Shown piece by piece: positions 24,601 through 33,261 of a stretch of DNA of 64,000 bases. How positions within the stretch are numbered: the stretch's first letter is position 1; each line of letters begins with the position of its first letter. Made by a program: the position numbers and the translations under genes. The stretch is from RGIG8775 sp045660295 (GTDB lineage: Bacteria > Bacillota > Clostridia > Oscillospirales > CAG-272): positions 1 through 64,000 of the forward strand of contig JAZRDN010000035.1 in assembly GCA_045660295.1 (NCBI GenBank), written 5' to 3'. Below the pieces are notes generated by a model. It made no database searches. It was given only the letters and a program-made list of their open reading frames with translations, and was not told the origin of the DNA.

Positions 24601-25626
24601 ATGAACAAGGAATTTTTTGTTGCCCTTGAAATGCTCGAAAAGGAAAAGGGCATTCCAAAGGAGTATATGCTCGAAAAGGTCGAGGCGGCTCTCGTTCAGG
24701 CGTTCAAGAAGGAGTACGGTAACAACACTAACGTGCGCGTCCTTCTTGACCCCGTTAAGCAGGACGTAAGAGTTTACCAGCAGAAAGAGGTGGTTGAGGT
24801 GGTCGAAAACCCCGAGACCGAGATTTCTCTTGAGGAGGCTAAGTCGCTGAGCAAAAGAAACACCGTCGGAAAGATAATTGAGTTTGAGGTCAAGACCAAG
24901 GATTTCAGACGTCTCAGCGCGGGCGCGGCTAAGTCGGTTATCATTCAGGGTATCCGAGAGGGCGAACGCAAGGCGGCTCAGCAGGCGTATGAGAACAAGA
25001 GAGAAGAAATAATCACCGCGACCGTCAACAAGATAGACTTTGAGACAGGAAACGCTATTCTCGATACAGGAAACGGAAACGCGGTGCTTCTTAAGGGCGA
25101 GCAGATCCCCGGTGAGGAGTACGAGGTCGGTCAGAGAATAAAGGTGTTCGTAATGGAAGTAAACAAGGAGCTTAAGGGTCCGCTCGTTACACTTTCCAGA
25201 GTTCATCAGGGACTTGTAAGACGTATGTTCGAGCTTGAGATTCCCGAAATCACCGACGGCGTTGTAATGATAAAGGGCGTTGCCCGCGAGGCAGGCTCGA
25301 GAACCAAGATCGCGGTTTACTCACGCGACGAGGACGTTGACGCGGTAGGAGCTTGTATCGGTAATCACGGAATGAGAATTTCGGCTATCGTTGACGAGCT
25401 TTGCGGAGAGAAGATAGATATCGTTAAGTACAGCGAAAGCGCCGAGGAATATGTTGCGGCGGCACTTGCGCCCGCGCAGGTGGATTCCGTGGTAATGACG
25501 GGAGAAAGAAGCTGCAGAGTTATCGTTGGCGCGGATCAGCTTTCGCTTGCCATCGGTAAAGAAGGTCAGAACGCGAGACTCGCGGCAAGACTTACAGGCT
25601 TCAAGATAGATATTAAGACTGAGTAA
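24601..25626 (+). CDS. nusA: Transcription termination/antitermination factor NusA
   Basis: Binds RNA polymerase and RNA to control pausing, termination and antitermination. 341 residues: N-domain (MNKEFFVALEMLEKEKGI), S1 domain (about 135-200), then two KH domains with GACIGNHGMRI and IGKEGQNARLAARLTG. It lacks the acidic repeats of proteobacterial NusA, as usual in Bacillota. ATG at 24601 follows GAAAGGA; the open frame 15 codons upstream overlaps the rimP end and is not used. Confidence 0.96.
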   Translation: MNKEFFVALEMLEKEKGIPKEYMLEKVEAALVQAFKKEYGNNTNVRVLLDPVKQDVRVYQQKEVVEVVENPETEISLEEAKSLSKRNTVGKIIEFEVKTKDFRRLSAGAAKSVIIQGIREGERKAAQQAYENKREEIITATVNKIDFETGNAILDTGNGNAVLLKGEQIPGEEYEVGQRIKVFVMEVNKELKGPLVTLSRVHQGLVRRMFELEIPEITDGVVMIKGVAREAGSRTKIAVYSRDEDVDAVGACIGNHGMRISAIVDELCGEKIDIVKYSESAEEYVAAALAPAQVDSVVMTGERSCRVIVGADQLSLAIGKEGQNARLAARLTGFKIDIKTE

Positions 25627-25629
25627 GCT

Positions 25630-25905
25630 ATGGAACGCAAGAAGAAAAAAATCCCCGAGCGTCAGTGTCTTGGATGTAATGAGCATAAGCCGAAAAGCGA
25701 GCTGCTTCGCGTGGTCAGAGATCCCGAGGGGCACGTAAGCCTTGACTTTAAGGGCAAGGCAAGCGGCAGAGGCGCATACATATGCCATGATATTGAATGC
25801 CTGAAAAAAGCCCGTCGTGCAAAACGGCTGGAAAGGAATCTCGAGTGTGAGATTCCCGAGGCGGTATACGATGAAATGGAAAGGGAACTTAGTGAAAATG
25901 TGTAA
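25630..25905 (+). CDS. rnpM: RNase P modulator RnpM (YlxR family)
   Basis: 91 residues, basic. The family signature is present: PERQCLGCNEHKPKSELLRVVR near the start (in two pieces), then GRGAYICHDIECLKKARR. YlxR proteins bind RNase P RNA and modulate its activity. It lies three bases after nusA and overlaps the L7Ae-family gene. Confidence 0.93.
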   Translation: MERKKKKIPERQCLGCNEHKPKSELLRVVRDPEGHVSLDFKGKASGRGAYICHDIECLKKARRAKRLERNLECEIPEAVYDEMERELSENV

Positions 25906-26227
25906 TTCCCAAACAAACGATAATTCACAAAAGCTTCTCAGGCTTCTCGGACTTGCCGCGAGAGCGGGTAAGCTGGTGTACGGAACACCCATGGTATGCG
26001 AGGAGCTGAAAAAAGGAAAGAAGGTTTACTTTGTGTTTGAGGCGTCGGGAACGTCGGATAACACACACAAGCGAATAGGCGACAGATGCAGATTTTATAA
26101 CGTGCGTCTGATTGAGGTAGGACTTAACACCGAGGAATTTGCCCATTTGCTTGGAAAGAGCGGAGAGCTTGCGGTGGCGGCATTGACCGATGCGAGCTTT
26201 GCGCAGGGAATAGAAAAGCTCATATAA
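25898..26227 (+). CDS. L7Ae/YlxQ-family RNA-binding protein
   Basis: 109 residues of the ribosomal L7Ae fold: KLLRLLGLAARAGKLVYG and KKVYFVFEASGTSDNTHKR. Family members bind kink-turn RNA. ATG at 25898 overlaps the rnpM end; a GTG at 25892 closer to AAAGGGA is possible. Position between rnpM and infB is the standard YlxQ place. Confidence 0.9.
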   Translation: MCNSQTNDNSQKLLRLLGLAARAGKLVYGTPMVCEELKKGKKVYFVFEASGTSDNTHKRIGDRCRFYNVRLIEVGLNTEEFAHLLGKSGELAVAALTDASFAQGIEKLI

Positions 26228-26350
26228 AAATCATTAAGTCTTGGACACCATTTCGGAGTGAAGCAACGCATGGAGGCCCAGGCGAAAAAAGAATTGCTTC
26301 GGAAAACTCGGCATTGCGCCGCAAACACCAAAGAAAGGTAGGGTAACAAT

Positions 26351-29164
26351 ATGGCAAATAACCCACAGTTTAAGATTAATCAGATAGCAAAGGATCTCGG
26401 TAAAAAGAGTAAGGATATAGTTGAAGTTCTGGTTGGCAAGGGTATAGACGTTAAGAACTCGCAAAAGACCCTTGAGGCAGAGGAATTCGATATTCTCTTT
26501 GATACTCTTACAAAGGAGCATCAGATTACCGAAATCGAAAATTACATCGACGGAATAACCTATATTCCCGCAAAGGAGAAGCCTGTGGAAAAGGCGCCCG
26601 AAAAAGCGCCCGAGGCGGTTGCCGAAAAGGCAGAGGAAAAGCCCGCTCCCAAGGCTCCCGAGGTAAAGCAGGAGGAGAAGTCCGCAAAGAAGGCGGAAGC
26701 ACCTGCCGAGCCTGTTAAGAAGGAAGAGGCAAAGAAGCCTGCTCCGGTTAAGGAAGGAGCTCAAAAGCCTTCGGCTGAGGTCAAGACCTCGCCTGAAGCG
26801 TCCAGAGCGCCCAAGGCTCCCATGCAGACAAAGAAGCCCGAAACGCAGAGCGCTCCTCAAAGACCCGCTCAGCCCAACGGCGACAGAACTAATAACGCTC
26901 ACCGTCAGGGAGAATTCAGACAGAGAGACGAGCGCCCCTTTGAGAAGCGTGACGGTCAGTTCCGCGATAACAGAGACAATAGAGATAACAGAGACAACCG
27001 CGGCGGTCGCGATAATCGCGACGGATTTGGCGGACGCCAGGGTCAGCAGGGCGGAAAGCCCCAGAATAACCGTCAGGGCGGCTTCTCTCCCATGAAGGAT
27101 AAGGACGAGAGCTATCAGAACGCTCCCAGAGAGAAATTCCAGCCCCAGCAGATCATCAGAGCGCAGACTCCCAAGGGAGGCAATCCCAACCAGAAGAAGG
27201 GCGGAACGCGTATCGTTGATATGAGAGATTCCAACGTGGACCTTTCCAAGTACGACGATAAGCTGACATCGTTCGTATCTGAAACTGTTGCAGACCTTCG
27301 CGGAGGAAACCAGCAGTTTAAGAAAAAGAACACAAGCGGTCAGATGCAGAATAACCGCAATAATAACTTTAAGAAGAACAAGAAGCCCTCGACTCCCGCA
27401 CAGCCTGTTAAGAAAGTGCCCGTAAACGTAAGCATTCCCGATGAGATCGTTGTTGGTGAGCTTGCTTCGCGCCTTAAGATAACCGCGGCAGAGGTTATTA
27501 AAAAGCTCATGCTTATGGGCATGATGGTGACTATCAATCAGACTATCGATTACGATACAGCTTTCCTTGTTGCCGATGAGCTTGGCGCAAACGTTACCAA
27601 GGAAGTTGTTGTTACCATTGAGGAAAGACTCTTTGACGAGACCGAGGACAGCGAGGAATCTCTTGTTTCCCGCGCGCCTGTCGTCTGCGTTATGGGTCAC
27701 GTTGACCACGGTAAGACCTCGCTTCTTGACGCAATCAGAGATACACACGTTACCACAGGTGAGGCAGGCGGTATCACACAGCATATCGGCGCTTACCGCG
27801 TAAAGGTAAAGGGACAGGATATCACCTTCCTTGATACCCCCGGTCACGAGGCGTTTACCGCAATGCGCGCAAGAGGTGCTCAGGCTACCGATATAGCTAT
27901 TCTCGTGGTGGCGGCTGATGACGGTATCATGCCCCAGACTGTAGAGGCTATCAACCATGCCAAAGCGGCAGGTATTGATATTATCGTAGCAATAAACAAG
28001 ATGGATAAGCCCACCGCTAACCCCGACGCGGTAAAGCAGGAGCTTACAAAATACGACCTCGTTCCCGAGGAATGGGGCGGCGACGTTATTTGCGTACCCG
28101 TTTCGGCGCTTACGCATCAGGGTATCGACGATCTTCTTGAAAACGTGCTTCTCGTTGCCGAGGTTAAGGTGCTTAAGGCTAATCCCAACCGCCGCGCAAA
28201 GGGTATCGTAATCGAGGCTAAGCTCGATAAGGGCCGCGGACCTGTTGTAACCCTTCTCGTTCAGAACGGTACGCTTCACGTTGGTGATGTTGTTATCGCG
28301 GGAACGGCGGTAGGTCGCGTCCGCGCTATGACAGACCATACGGGACGTCAGCTTTCCGAGGCTGCTCCCTCCGTGCCCGTTGAGATAATCGGTCTTGCCG
28401 AGGTTCCCACTGCGGGTGACGAGTTTAACGCCGTTGCCGATGAGAGAATGGCACGTGAGCTTGCTGACAACAGACGTGATAAGGCTAAAGAGGAAGAGTT
28501 CAAGGCTAACAGCCGCGCAAGCCTCAATGACCTGTTTAATCAGATTTCCGAGGGCGTTAAGGACCTTAACATCATCGTTAAGGCTGACGTTGTGGGTTCT
28601 GCCGAGGCGGTCAAGGCTTCGCTTCAGAAGATATCCAACGAGGAGATAAGAGTAAGAGTTATCCACTCGGCAGTAGGCGGTATCAACGAGGGTGACGTAA
28701 TGCTCGCGGCGGCTTCCAACGCAATCATCGTAGGCTTTAACGTCCGTCCCGATAAGGGCGCTATGGATTCTGCTGAGAGACAGAGCGTTGAAATTCGTAC
28801 GTACCGCGTAATTTACGAGGCTATCGAGGAGATCACCGCGGCTATGAAGGGTATGCTTGCTCCCAAGTTCAAGGAAACGGTTATCGGTCATGCCGAGGTT
28901 CGCCAGACTATCCACGTTCCGGGTGTCGGTACTATTGCGGGATCTTACGTTCAGGACGGAAAGATTGCCAGAAACGCTCAGATCCGCGTAGTGCGTGACG
29001 GCGTGGTTATCTTTGAGGATAAGATTTCGTCTCTTAAGCGTTTCAAGGACGACGCGCGTGAGGTGGCATCAGGCTACGAGTGCGGCGTAGGACTTGAAAA
29101 GTTCAACGACATCAAGCTTGGCGATATTCTCGAAGCGTTCGTTATGGAAGAGATAGAACAATAA
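26351..29164 (+). CDS. infB: Translation initiation factor IF-2
   Basis: GTPase that brings initiator tRNA to the 30S subunit. 937 residues: IF2_N domain (1-55), a long Lys/Glu/Ala/Pro-rich and then Arg/Asp/Asn/Gly-rich linker (about 75-330, with repeated RDN units), a second IF2_N (about 360-410), the G domain with GHVDHGKTS and NKMD, then domains II, III and IV. The linker RDN repeats are the only unusual part. AAAGGTAGGG lies upstream. A 120-base spacer with weak hairpins precedes it. Confidence 0.97.
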   Translation: MANNPQFKINQIAKDLGKKSKDIVEVLVGKGIDVKNSQKTLEAEEFDILFDTLTKEHQITEIENYIDGITYIPAKEKPVEKAPEKAPEAVAEKAEEKPAPKAPEVKQEEKSAKKAEAPAEPVKKEEAKKPAPVKEGAQKPSAEVKTSPEASRAPKAPMQTKKPETQSAPQRPAQPNGDRTNNAHRQGEFRQRDERPFEKRDGQFRDNRDNRDNRDNRGGRDNRDGFGGRQGQQGGKPQNNRQGGFSPMKDKDESYQNAPREKFQPQQIIRAQTPKGGNPNQKKGGTRIVDMRDSNVDLSKYDDKLTSFVSETVADLRGGNQQFKKKNTSGQMQNNRNNNFKKNKKPSTPAQPVKKVPVNVSIPDEIVVGELASRLKITAAEVIKKLMLMGMMVTINQTIDYDTAFLVADELGANVTKEVVVTIEERLFDETEDSEESLVSRAPVVCVMGHVDHGKTSLLDAIRDTHVTTGEAGGITQHIGAYRVKVKGQDITFLDTPGHEAFTAMRARGAQATDIAILVVAADDGIMPQTVEAINHAKAAGIDIIVAINKMDKPTANPDAVKQELTKYDLVPEEWGGDVICVPVSALTHQGIDDLLENVLLVAEVKVLKANPNRRAKGIVIEAKLDKGRGPVVTLLVQNGTLHVGDVVIAGTAVGRVRAMTDHTGRQLSEAAPSVPVEIIGLAEVPTAGDEFNAVADERMARELADNRRDKAKEEEFKANSRASLNDLFNQISEGVKDLNIIVKADVVGSAEAVKASLQKISNEEIRVRVIHSAVGGINEGDVMLAAASNAIIVGFNVRPDKGAMDSAERQSVEIRTYRVIYEAIEEITAAMKGMLAPKFKETVIGHAEVRQTIHVPGVGTIAGSYVQDGKIARNAQIRVVRDGVVIFEDKISSLKRFKDDAREVASGYECGVGLEKFNDIKLGDILEAFVMEEIEQ

Positions 29165-29177
29165 CTCATATTTCATC

Positions 29178-29210
29178 AAAAAAGCTGTCCAAACAAATGG
29201 ACAGCTTTTT
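29178..29210 (+). terminator. Terminator of the nusA-infB operon
   Basis: AAAAAAGCTGTCC and GGACAGCTTTTT around AAACAAAT. Confidence 0.9.
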
Positions 29211-29292
29211 ACTTTATTTCTTGCTCGAAGGTCTTGAATTCAGGGGTGTCGAAAAACTCAACAAGTGATATGCCAAAACCGTCACAGAGCAT
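29209..29292 (-). pseudogene. Relic of an XRE-family regulator, C-terminal stub
   Basis: A 27-residue minus-strand frame contains LCDGFGISLVEFFDTPEF, the end of an XRE (Cro/C1-type) helix-turn-helix domain where the usual text is a K/CDxLGISLxEFF motif. The recognition helices upstream are gone, with stops directly before the ATG. Next to it is an operator-like array (29308-29367) and a promoter with no gene, so a regulated locus seems to have been lost. Confidence 0.68.
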
Positions 29293-29307
29293 TTATTATG
29301 GACTAAT

Positions 29308-29367
29308 TATAGCCTTTTTTGTTGAGAAAATGGGCTATATATGGTACAATCAGGCTATAAATAGCCT
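29308..29367. promoter_or_regulatory. Operator-like AGGCTAT repeats around an orphan promoter
   Basis: Four copies of the half-site GGCTAT or its inverse: 29308-29314, 29333-29339, and a palindrome AGGCTAT-AA-ATAGCCT at 29352-29367. A plus-strand promoter, TTGAGA (29322-29327) and TACAAT (29345-29350) with a 17-base spacer, contains one half-site and abuts the palindrome. No coding region follows before the next terminator. Confidence 0.6.
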
Positions 29368-29445
29368 TAGAAATAAAATTTGACCAGTGGTTTTAAAAAA
29401 CACTCAATAATGTCTCAACAAATCGGTTGGTGAAACTACAAACAG

Positions 29446-29485
29446 AAAACACAGGCGGTCGCATAAAGCAACCGCCTGTGTTTTT
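29446..29485. terminator. Terminator downstream of the YgiQ gene
   Basis: AAAACACAGGCGGT and ACCGCCTGTGTTTTT; bidirectional, just past the stop of the minus-strand gene at 29487. Confidence 0.85.
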
Positions 29486-29486
29486 G

Positions 29487-31451
29487 CTATTTCTTTTTTC
29501 GTTTTGTTGGCTTTGATGTCGAATTTTTCTGTGATTTGTCGTTTGAGCCTTTTTTAGATGTTTTGCCAACGTAACTTTTTTGCGCAGTTGGCTTTTTATT
29601 TCCGTAACCGCTTTTTGCGGAGTGATTTGCGCCGTTGCGGTTTGTGCTCTGCGCCGCGGGCTTTACGAGGCACTCCTTGCCGTAGCCGATAAGGTCGGTG
29701 CGTCCCGCCTTGGTCAACGCCTCGCGGACGAGGTCGGCGTTTTGCGGTCGGTTATACTGCAAAAGCGCACGCTGAAGCTGTTTTTCGTGGTAGTCTGTAA
29801 CAACGTAGACGGGCTTCATCGTAAGCGGGTTAAGACCCGTGTAGTACATTACCGTCGAAGCAGTTCCAGGGGTGGGATAAAAGTCCTGCACCTGCTCGGG
29901 CGCGTAATTGTCGCGTTTCAGGCAGAGCGCCAGCTCGATAGCGCAGTTGAGGTTGGAGCCTGGGTGGCTTGACATAAGATAGGGAACGAGATACTGCTCC
30001 TTGCCAAAGCTCTTTGTAAGCTCAAAATAGCGCTTTCTGAATTTTTCGTAAACTTCAAAATTTGGCTTGCCCATGCAGGCAAGCACCTGCGACGCGCAAT
30101 GCTCCGGGGCGACCTTAAGCTGACCGCTGACGTTGTCGCGTACCAGCTTTTTGAAAAAGGCGTCGCTTTTATCCTCAAGCAGATAGTCAAAGCGTATGCC
30201 CGAGCGGATAAACACCTTTTTTATCTTCGGAAGTCTTTCAATTTCCTCTATAAGACGAATGTATTCGTCGTGTGAAACCTTGAGATTTTTACAGGGGGTG
30301 GGTGCGAGACACTTGCGGTTGGCGCATACGCCGTCCTTTAGCTGCTTGTCACAGGCGGGGTATCTGAAATTCGCAGTAGGACCGCCCACGTCGTGGATAT
30401 AACCCTTGAAGCCGTCAAGCTCTGTGACCTTTTTCGACTCTGTTACCACGCTCTCTATGCTTCGTGAGCGAACCGTGCGTCCTTGGTGAAATGCCAGCGC
30501 GCAGAAGTTGCAACCGCCAAAGCAGCCGCGGTTGTGGGTTATCGAGAATTTGACCTCCTCGATAGCGGGAACACCGCCGTCCTTTATATACAAGGGGTGA
30601 AAATCGCGCATATAGGGCAGGGAGTACACCTTGTCCAATTCCTCGCGCTCAAGCGGCGGCATGGGCGGATTTTGCACTAACATCTTGTCGTCGTAATATT
30701 CGATTATGGCTTTTCCGCTTATTGAGTCCTGATTTTTGTACTGAACTCCGAAAGCCTCGGCGTATTTGCGCTTGTCGGCTTTAAGCTCGTTGAAATCAAA
30801 CTCGCCCGCTACGTCGTAATGTACCTTTTCGCCGCGCTTGCAAAGGTATACCGAGCCGCGCACATCGCGTATTTTCTTTATCGGCACGCCTCTGTCAAGA
30901 AGCTCGGCGATTCTTGTGAGAATGTTCTCTCCCATGCCGTATGTGAGAATATCGGCACGGCTGTCCACTAACACCGAACGGCGAATTTTGTCATCCCAGT
31001 AGTCGTAGTGTGCGAAACGTCTGAGCGAGGCTTCAAGCCCGCCTATGATTATCGGTACGTCGCCGTATGCCTCGCGTATTCTGTTGCAGTAAACTATCGT
31101 GGCGCGGTCGGGGCGCGCGCCCATTTTACCGCCGGCGGAATAATAGTCGTATGATCGTTTCTTTTTTGAAACAGTGTAGTGAGCCACCATGGAGTCAATA
31201 TTTCCCGCGGTTACAAGGAAGCCGAGGCGAGGTCTGCCGAACTCGCGGAAGGCATCGCAGCTCTTGTAGTCGGGTTGAGCGAGTATAGCTACCTTAAAGC
31301 CCTTGCTTTCAAGCACGCGGGAGATGATAGCCACGCCAAAAGACGGGTGATCGACGTAAGCGTCACCCGTAACGTATACGAAGTCGGGACGGTCCCAGCC
31401 GTACTCCGCCATTTCGGCGCGGTTGATAGGTAAAAATTTATTTTCCTGCAT
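29487..31451 (-). CDS. YgiQ-family radical SAM protein
   Basis: 654 residues. Begins FLPINRAEMAEYGWDRPDFV, the YgiQ N-terminal signature, with a cobalamin-binding-like first domain, then the radical SAM core with CFGGCNFCAL (about 313-322) for the 4Fe-4S cluster, and a C-terminal DUF3362-type extension. The last 60 residues are Lys/Ser/Asn-rich and disordered. The reaction is unknown. AGGAGCTTAA precedes the ATG. It follows spoVM on the same strand by 15 bases. Confidence 0.93.
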   Translation of the reverse strand: MQENKFLPINRAEMAEYGWDRPDFVYVTGDAYVDHPSFGVAIISRVLESKGFKVAILAQPDYKSCDAFREFGRPRLGFLVTAGNIDSMVAHYTVSKKKRSYDYYSAGGKMGARPDRATIVYCNRIREAYGDVPIIIGGLEASLRRFAHYDYWDDKIRRSVLVDSRADILTYGMGENILTRIAELLDRGVPIKKIRDVRGSVYLCKRGEKVHYDVAGEFDFNELKADKRKYAEAFGVQYKNQDSISGKAIIEYYDDKMLVQNPPMPPLEREELDKVYSLPYMRDFHPLYIKDGGVPAIEEVKFSITHNRGCFGGCNFCALAFHQGRTVRSRSIESVVTESKKVTELDGFKGYIHDVGGPTANFRYPACDKQLKDGVCANRKCLAPTPCKNLKVSHDEYIRLIEEIERLPKIKKVFIRSGIRFDYLLEDKSDAFFKKLVRDNVSGQLKVAPEHCASQVLACMGKPNFEVYEKFRKRYFELTKSFGKEQYLVPYLMSSHPGSNLNCAIELALCLKRDNYAPEQVQDFYPTPGTASTVMYYTGLNPLTMKPVYVVTDYHEKQLQRALLQYNRPQNADLVREALTKAGRTDLIGYGKECLVKPAAQSTNRNGANHSAKSGYGNKKPTAQKSYVGKTSKKGSNDKSQKNSTSKPTKRKKK

Positions 31452-31466
31452 TTAAGCTCCTGAATT

Positions 31467-31550
31467 TTATTTATCGTTGCGTTTTATTTTAAAAATTTTT
31501 CTTAGTATAGGCGAGAGAAAGCTTGGTGATTTGACTATTACTATCTTCAT
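31467..31550 (-). CDS. spoVM: Stage V sporulation protein SpoVM
   Basis: A 27-residue amphipathic peptide, MKIVIVKSPSFLSPILRKIF then KIKRNDK. It matches SpoVM in length, in the MK-hydrophobic-K-P start, the central FL.P/G..R and the basic end. SpoVM senses convex membrane curvature and localises SpoIVA on the forespore. Its place directly after thiN, downstream of rsgA, is the conserved SpoVM position. AAAGGA lies about ten bases upstream, and CATATAAT at about 31571-31578 resembles a sigma-E -10 element. Missed by length cut-offs. Confidence 0.85.
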   Translation of the reverse strand: MKIVIVKSPSFLSPILRKIFKIKRNDK

Positions 31551-31613
31551 ATAAAAGCAGTCCTTTCAATAGGTTTCAATGCTATTATATGACCAAAAAT
31601 TATCACTTGACAG

Positions 31614-32237
31614 TTAATCTTTGCTTTCTATTATATAAAGTCCGCCTTTTTTTACGCTTACCAGCGCGCAGTTTTTGAGAATTTCATTGGAGACCGCAAA
31701 CTGGTTCGTGCGAGTGAGCTTGGCGTTCTTTAACGGATATTTACAGCCCTCAAGGCTTACTCCCTTTACGTTTTCGTCCGCGGCGATAAGCGAAAGATAT
31801 TTGAAAAGACTTTTGGGAACAAGCTCGCTTGTGCGCTCAATGTAACGGGCACGGTTTTTTCCGTCGGTTATCATCGCGCGGATGCCCATGCTCCAAAGCT
31901 TTTCAAGAATAGCGAGATTTGAAAGAGTGTGGTCGAGCCTTCCGCCAAGACCGCCGATTATAGTTATAAAATCGGCGCCCTGCTCAAGAGCAACGTCTAC
32001 CGCAAGCTGAGTGTCGGTAAAATCCTTTTCGGCGGGGACTTCTATTATCTCGGCTTCACGGGGAAGCTCGGCTTTGTCGCCCGAATCAAAATCGCCTACG
32101 GCAAAATCTATGCTAACGCCCAGCTTTTTTGCGTTTTTGTATCCGCAATCGGCGCTTATGGATATATCTCCGCCCTTGGGAAAGTCGGTTATCCCGTCGG
32201 GGAATATCTCGCCGCCAACGTATATGAATGCTTTCAT
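31614..32237 (-). CDS. thiN: Thiamine pyrophosphokinase
   Basis: Transfers pyrophosphate from ATP to thiamine to form thiamine diphosphate. 207 residues: SADCGYKNAKKLGVSIDFAVGDFDS at the N-terminus (in two blocks), the GGLGGRLDHTLSNLAIL catalytic block (about 92-108) and a C-terminal beta domain. AGAGGTC precedes the ATG. It lies 10 bases after rsgA; rpe, which sits between them in Bacillus, is missing. Confidence 0.94.
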   Translation of the reverse strand: MKAFIYVGGEIFPDGITDFPKGGDISISADCGYKNAKKLGVSIDFAVGDFDSGDKAELPREAEIIEVPAEKDFTDTQLAVDVALEQGADFITIIGGLGGRLDHTLSNLAILEKLWSMGIRAMITDGKNRARYIERTSELVPKSLFKYLSLIAADENVKGVSLEGCKYPLKNAKLTRTNQFAVSNEILKNCALVSVKKGGLYIIESKD

Positions 32238-32247
32238 TTGTGACCTC

Positions 32248-33234
32248 TTATTTCTTCCAATCGGTTTTGTTTTTCAAGACCTCGTATATCTCAACGAAGC
32301 TGTCGTGGCGCGATTTGGCGATATCACCGCGTTTTACCGCCTCAAGTATGGCGCAACCGTCCTCCTTGGTGTGTGAGCATTTGGTGTATTTGCAAAGTCC
32401 TATATAGTCGTCGAACTCGCGCACCGTAAGCGGCAGGTCCTCTTTTTTGAAAAAGTCGAAATGCTCAAAGTCAAGCATCGAAAAACCGGGGGTGTCGGCA
32501 ATATAGCCCTCGCCGCCGTTACATTCGTGGGTGAAAAGCTCAACGTGTCGGGTGGTGTTTTTTCCGCGCTCTATTTTATGGCTTATCTCGCCCGTGTCAA
32601 GCGAAAGATCGGGAAAGAGCTTGTTCATAAGAGAGGATTTTCCGACTCCCGAAGCCCCCGCGAACGCCGCTATCTTGCCCGCGAGATTGGCTTTTATAAA
32701 GCGTGAAAGCTCCTCTAAGCCCTCGTCCTCAAACACGCTGATAACAAAGACCGTAAAGCCCGCCTTTTGGTATATTTCCTTTATCCTCTCGGCACTGTCG
32801 GGGTCAAGCTCGCATTTGCCGATGATGATGACAGGCTCTATTTTGTTGAACTCCGCTATTGAGATAAGCTTGTCCACAGTCGAAAGAATCGGCGTGGGTG
32901 AGGCTGAAGCCATTGATATGAACATGTAATCAAGGTTTGCCAAGGGCGGTCTTATAAGCGCGCTTTTGCGGTCGATGATCTCGGATATCATGATCTCGCC
33001 GGCGCTTTTTTTGTTGCTCGTGTTTTCTTCCTCAAGCGCCTTGAGTGTTCTGTCGTTAAAGACTATTTCCACCCTGTCGCCCACAAGAGGGGATATGTTG
33101 CTGTGTCGGAATTTACCGCGCGCGCGGCAGGGAAGAAGCCTGCCGATAGCTGAAGGCTCGTCCGAGGCGGTGACCAAAACGTAGTAGAGTCCGCCAACGC
33201 CTTTTATTATTCTGCCTTTTGCCTTGTAATCCAT
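32248..33234 (-). CDS. rsgA: Ribosome small-subunit GTPase RsgA
   Basis: Late 30S assembly GTPase. 328 residues: N-terminal OB-like domain (GRIIKGVGGLYYV), a circularly permuted G domain in the order G4, G1 GASGVGKSSLMN (about 192-203), G3 DTPGFSMLD, and a C-terminal zinc finger (C...YTKCSHTKEDGCAI). The pattern is complete. It lies 27 bases after the PASTA kinase gene. Confidence 0.95.
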   Translation of the reverse strand: MDYKAKGRIIKGVGGLYYVLVTASDEPSAIGRLLPCRARGKFRHSNISPLVGDRVEIVFNDRTLKALEEENTSNKKSAGEIMISEIIDRKSALIRPPLANLDYMFISMASASPTPILSTVDKLISIAEFNKIEPVIIIGKCELDPDSAERIKEIYQKAGFTVFVISVFEDEGLEELSRFIKANLAGKIAAFAGASGVGKSSLMNKLFPDLSLDTGEISHKIERGKNTTRHVELFTHECNGGEGYIADTPGFSMLDFEHFDFFKKEDLPLTVREFDDYIGLCKYTKCSHTKEDGCAILEAVKRGDIAKSRHDSFVEIYEVLKNKTDWKK

Positions 33235-33261
33235 TCTGTGTTCTGCCTTTCGTAAAATTGG

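Noticed and set aside
26228..26350. Possible structured leader before infB
   Set aside because: Only short imperfect pairings (for example GAAGCAA with TTGCTTC) are visible; too weak to call a regulatory RNA from one sequence.
26234..28915. A long open frame antisense to infB (about 890 codons)
   Set aside because: It is created by infB codon bias; it has no ribosome site, no recognisable domain and low-complexity sequence complementary to the IF-2 linker.
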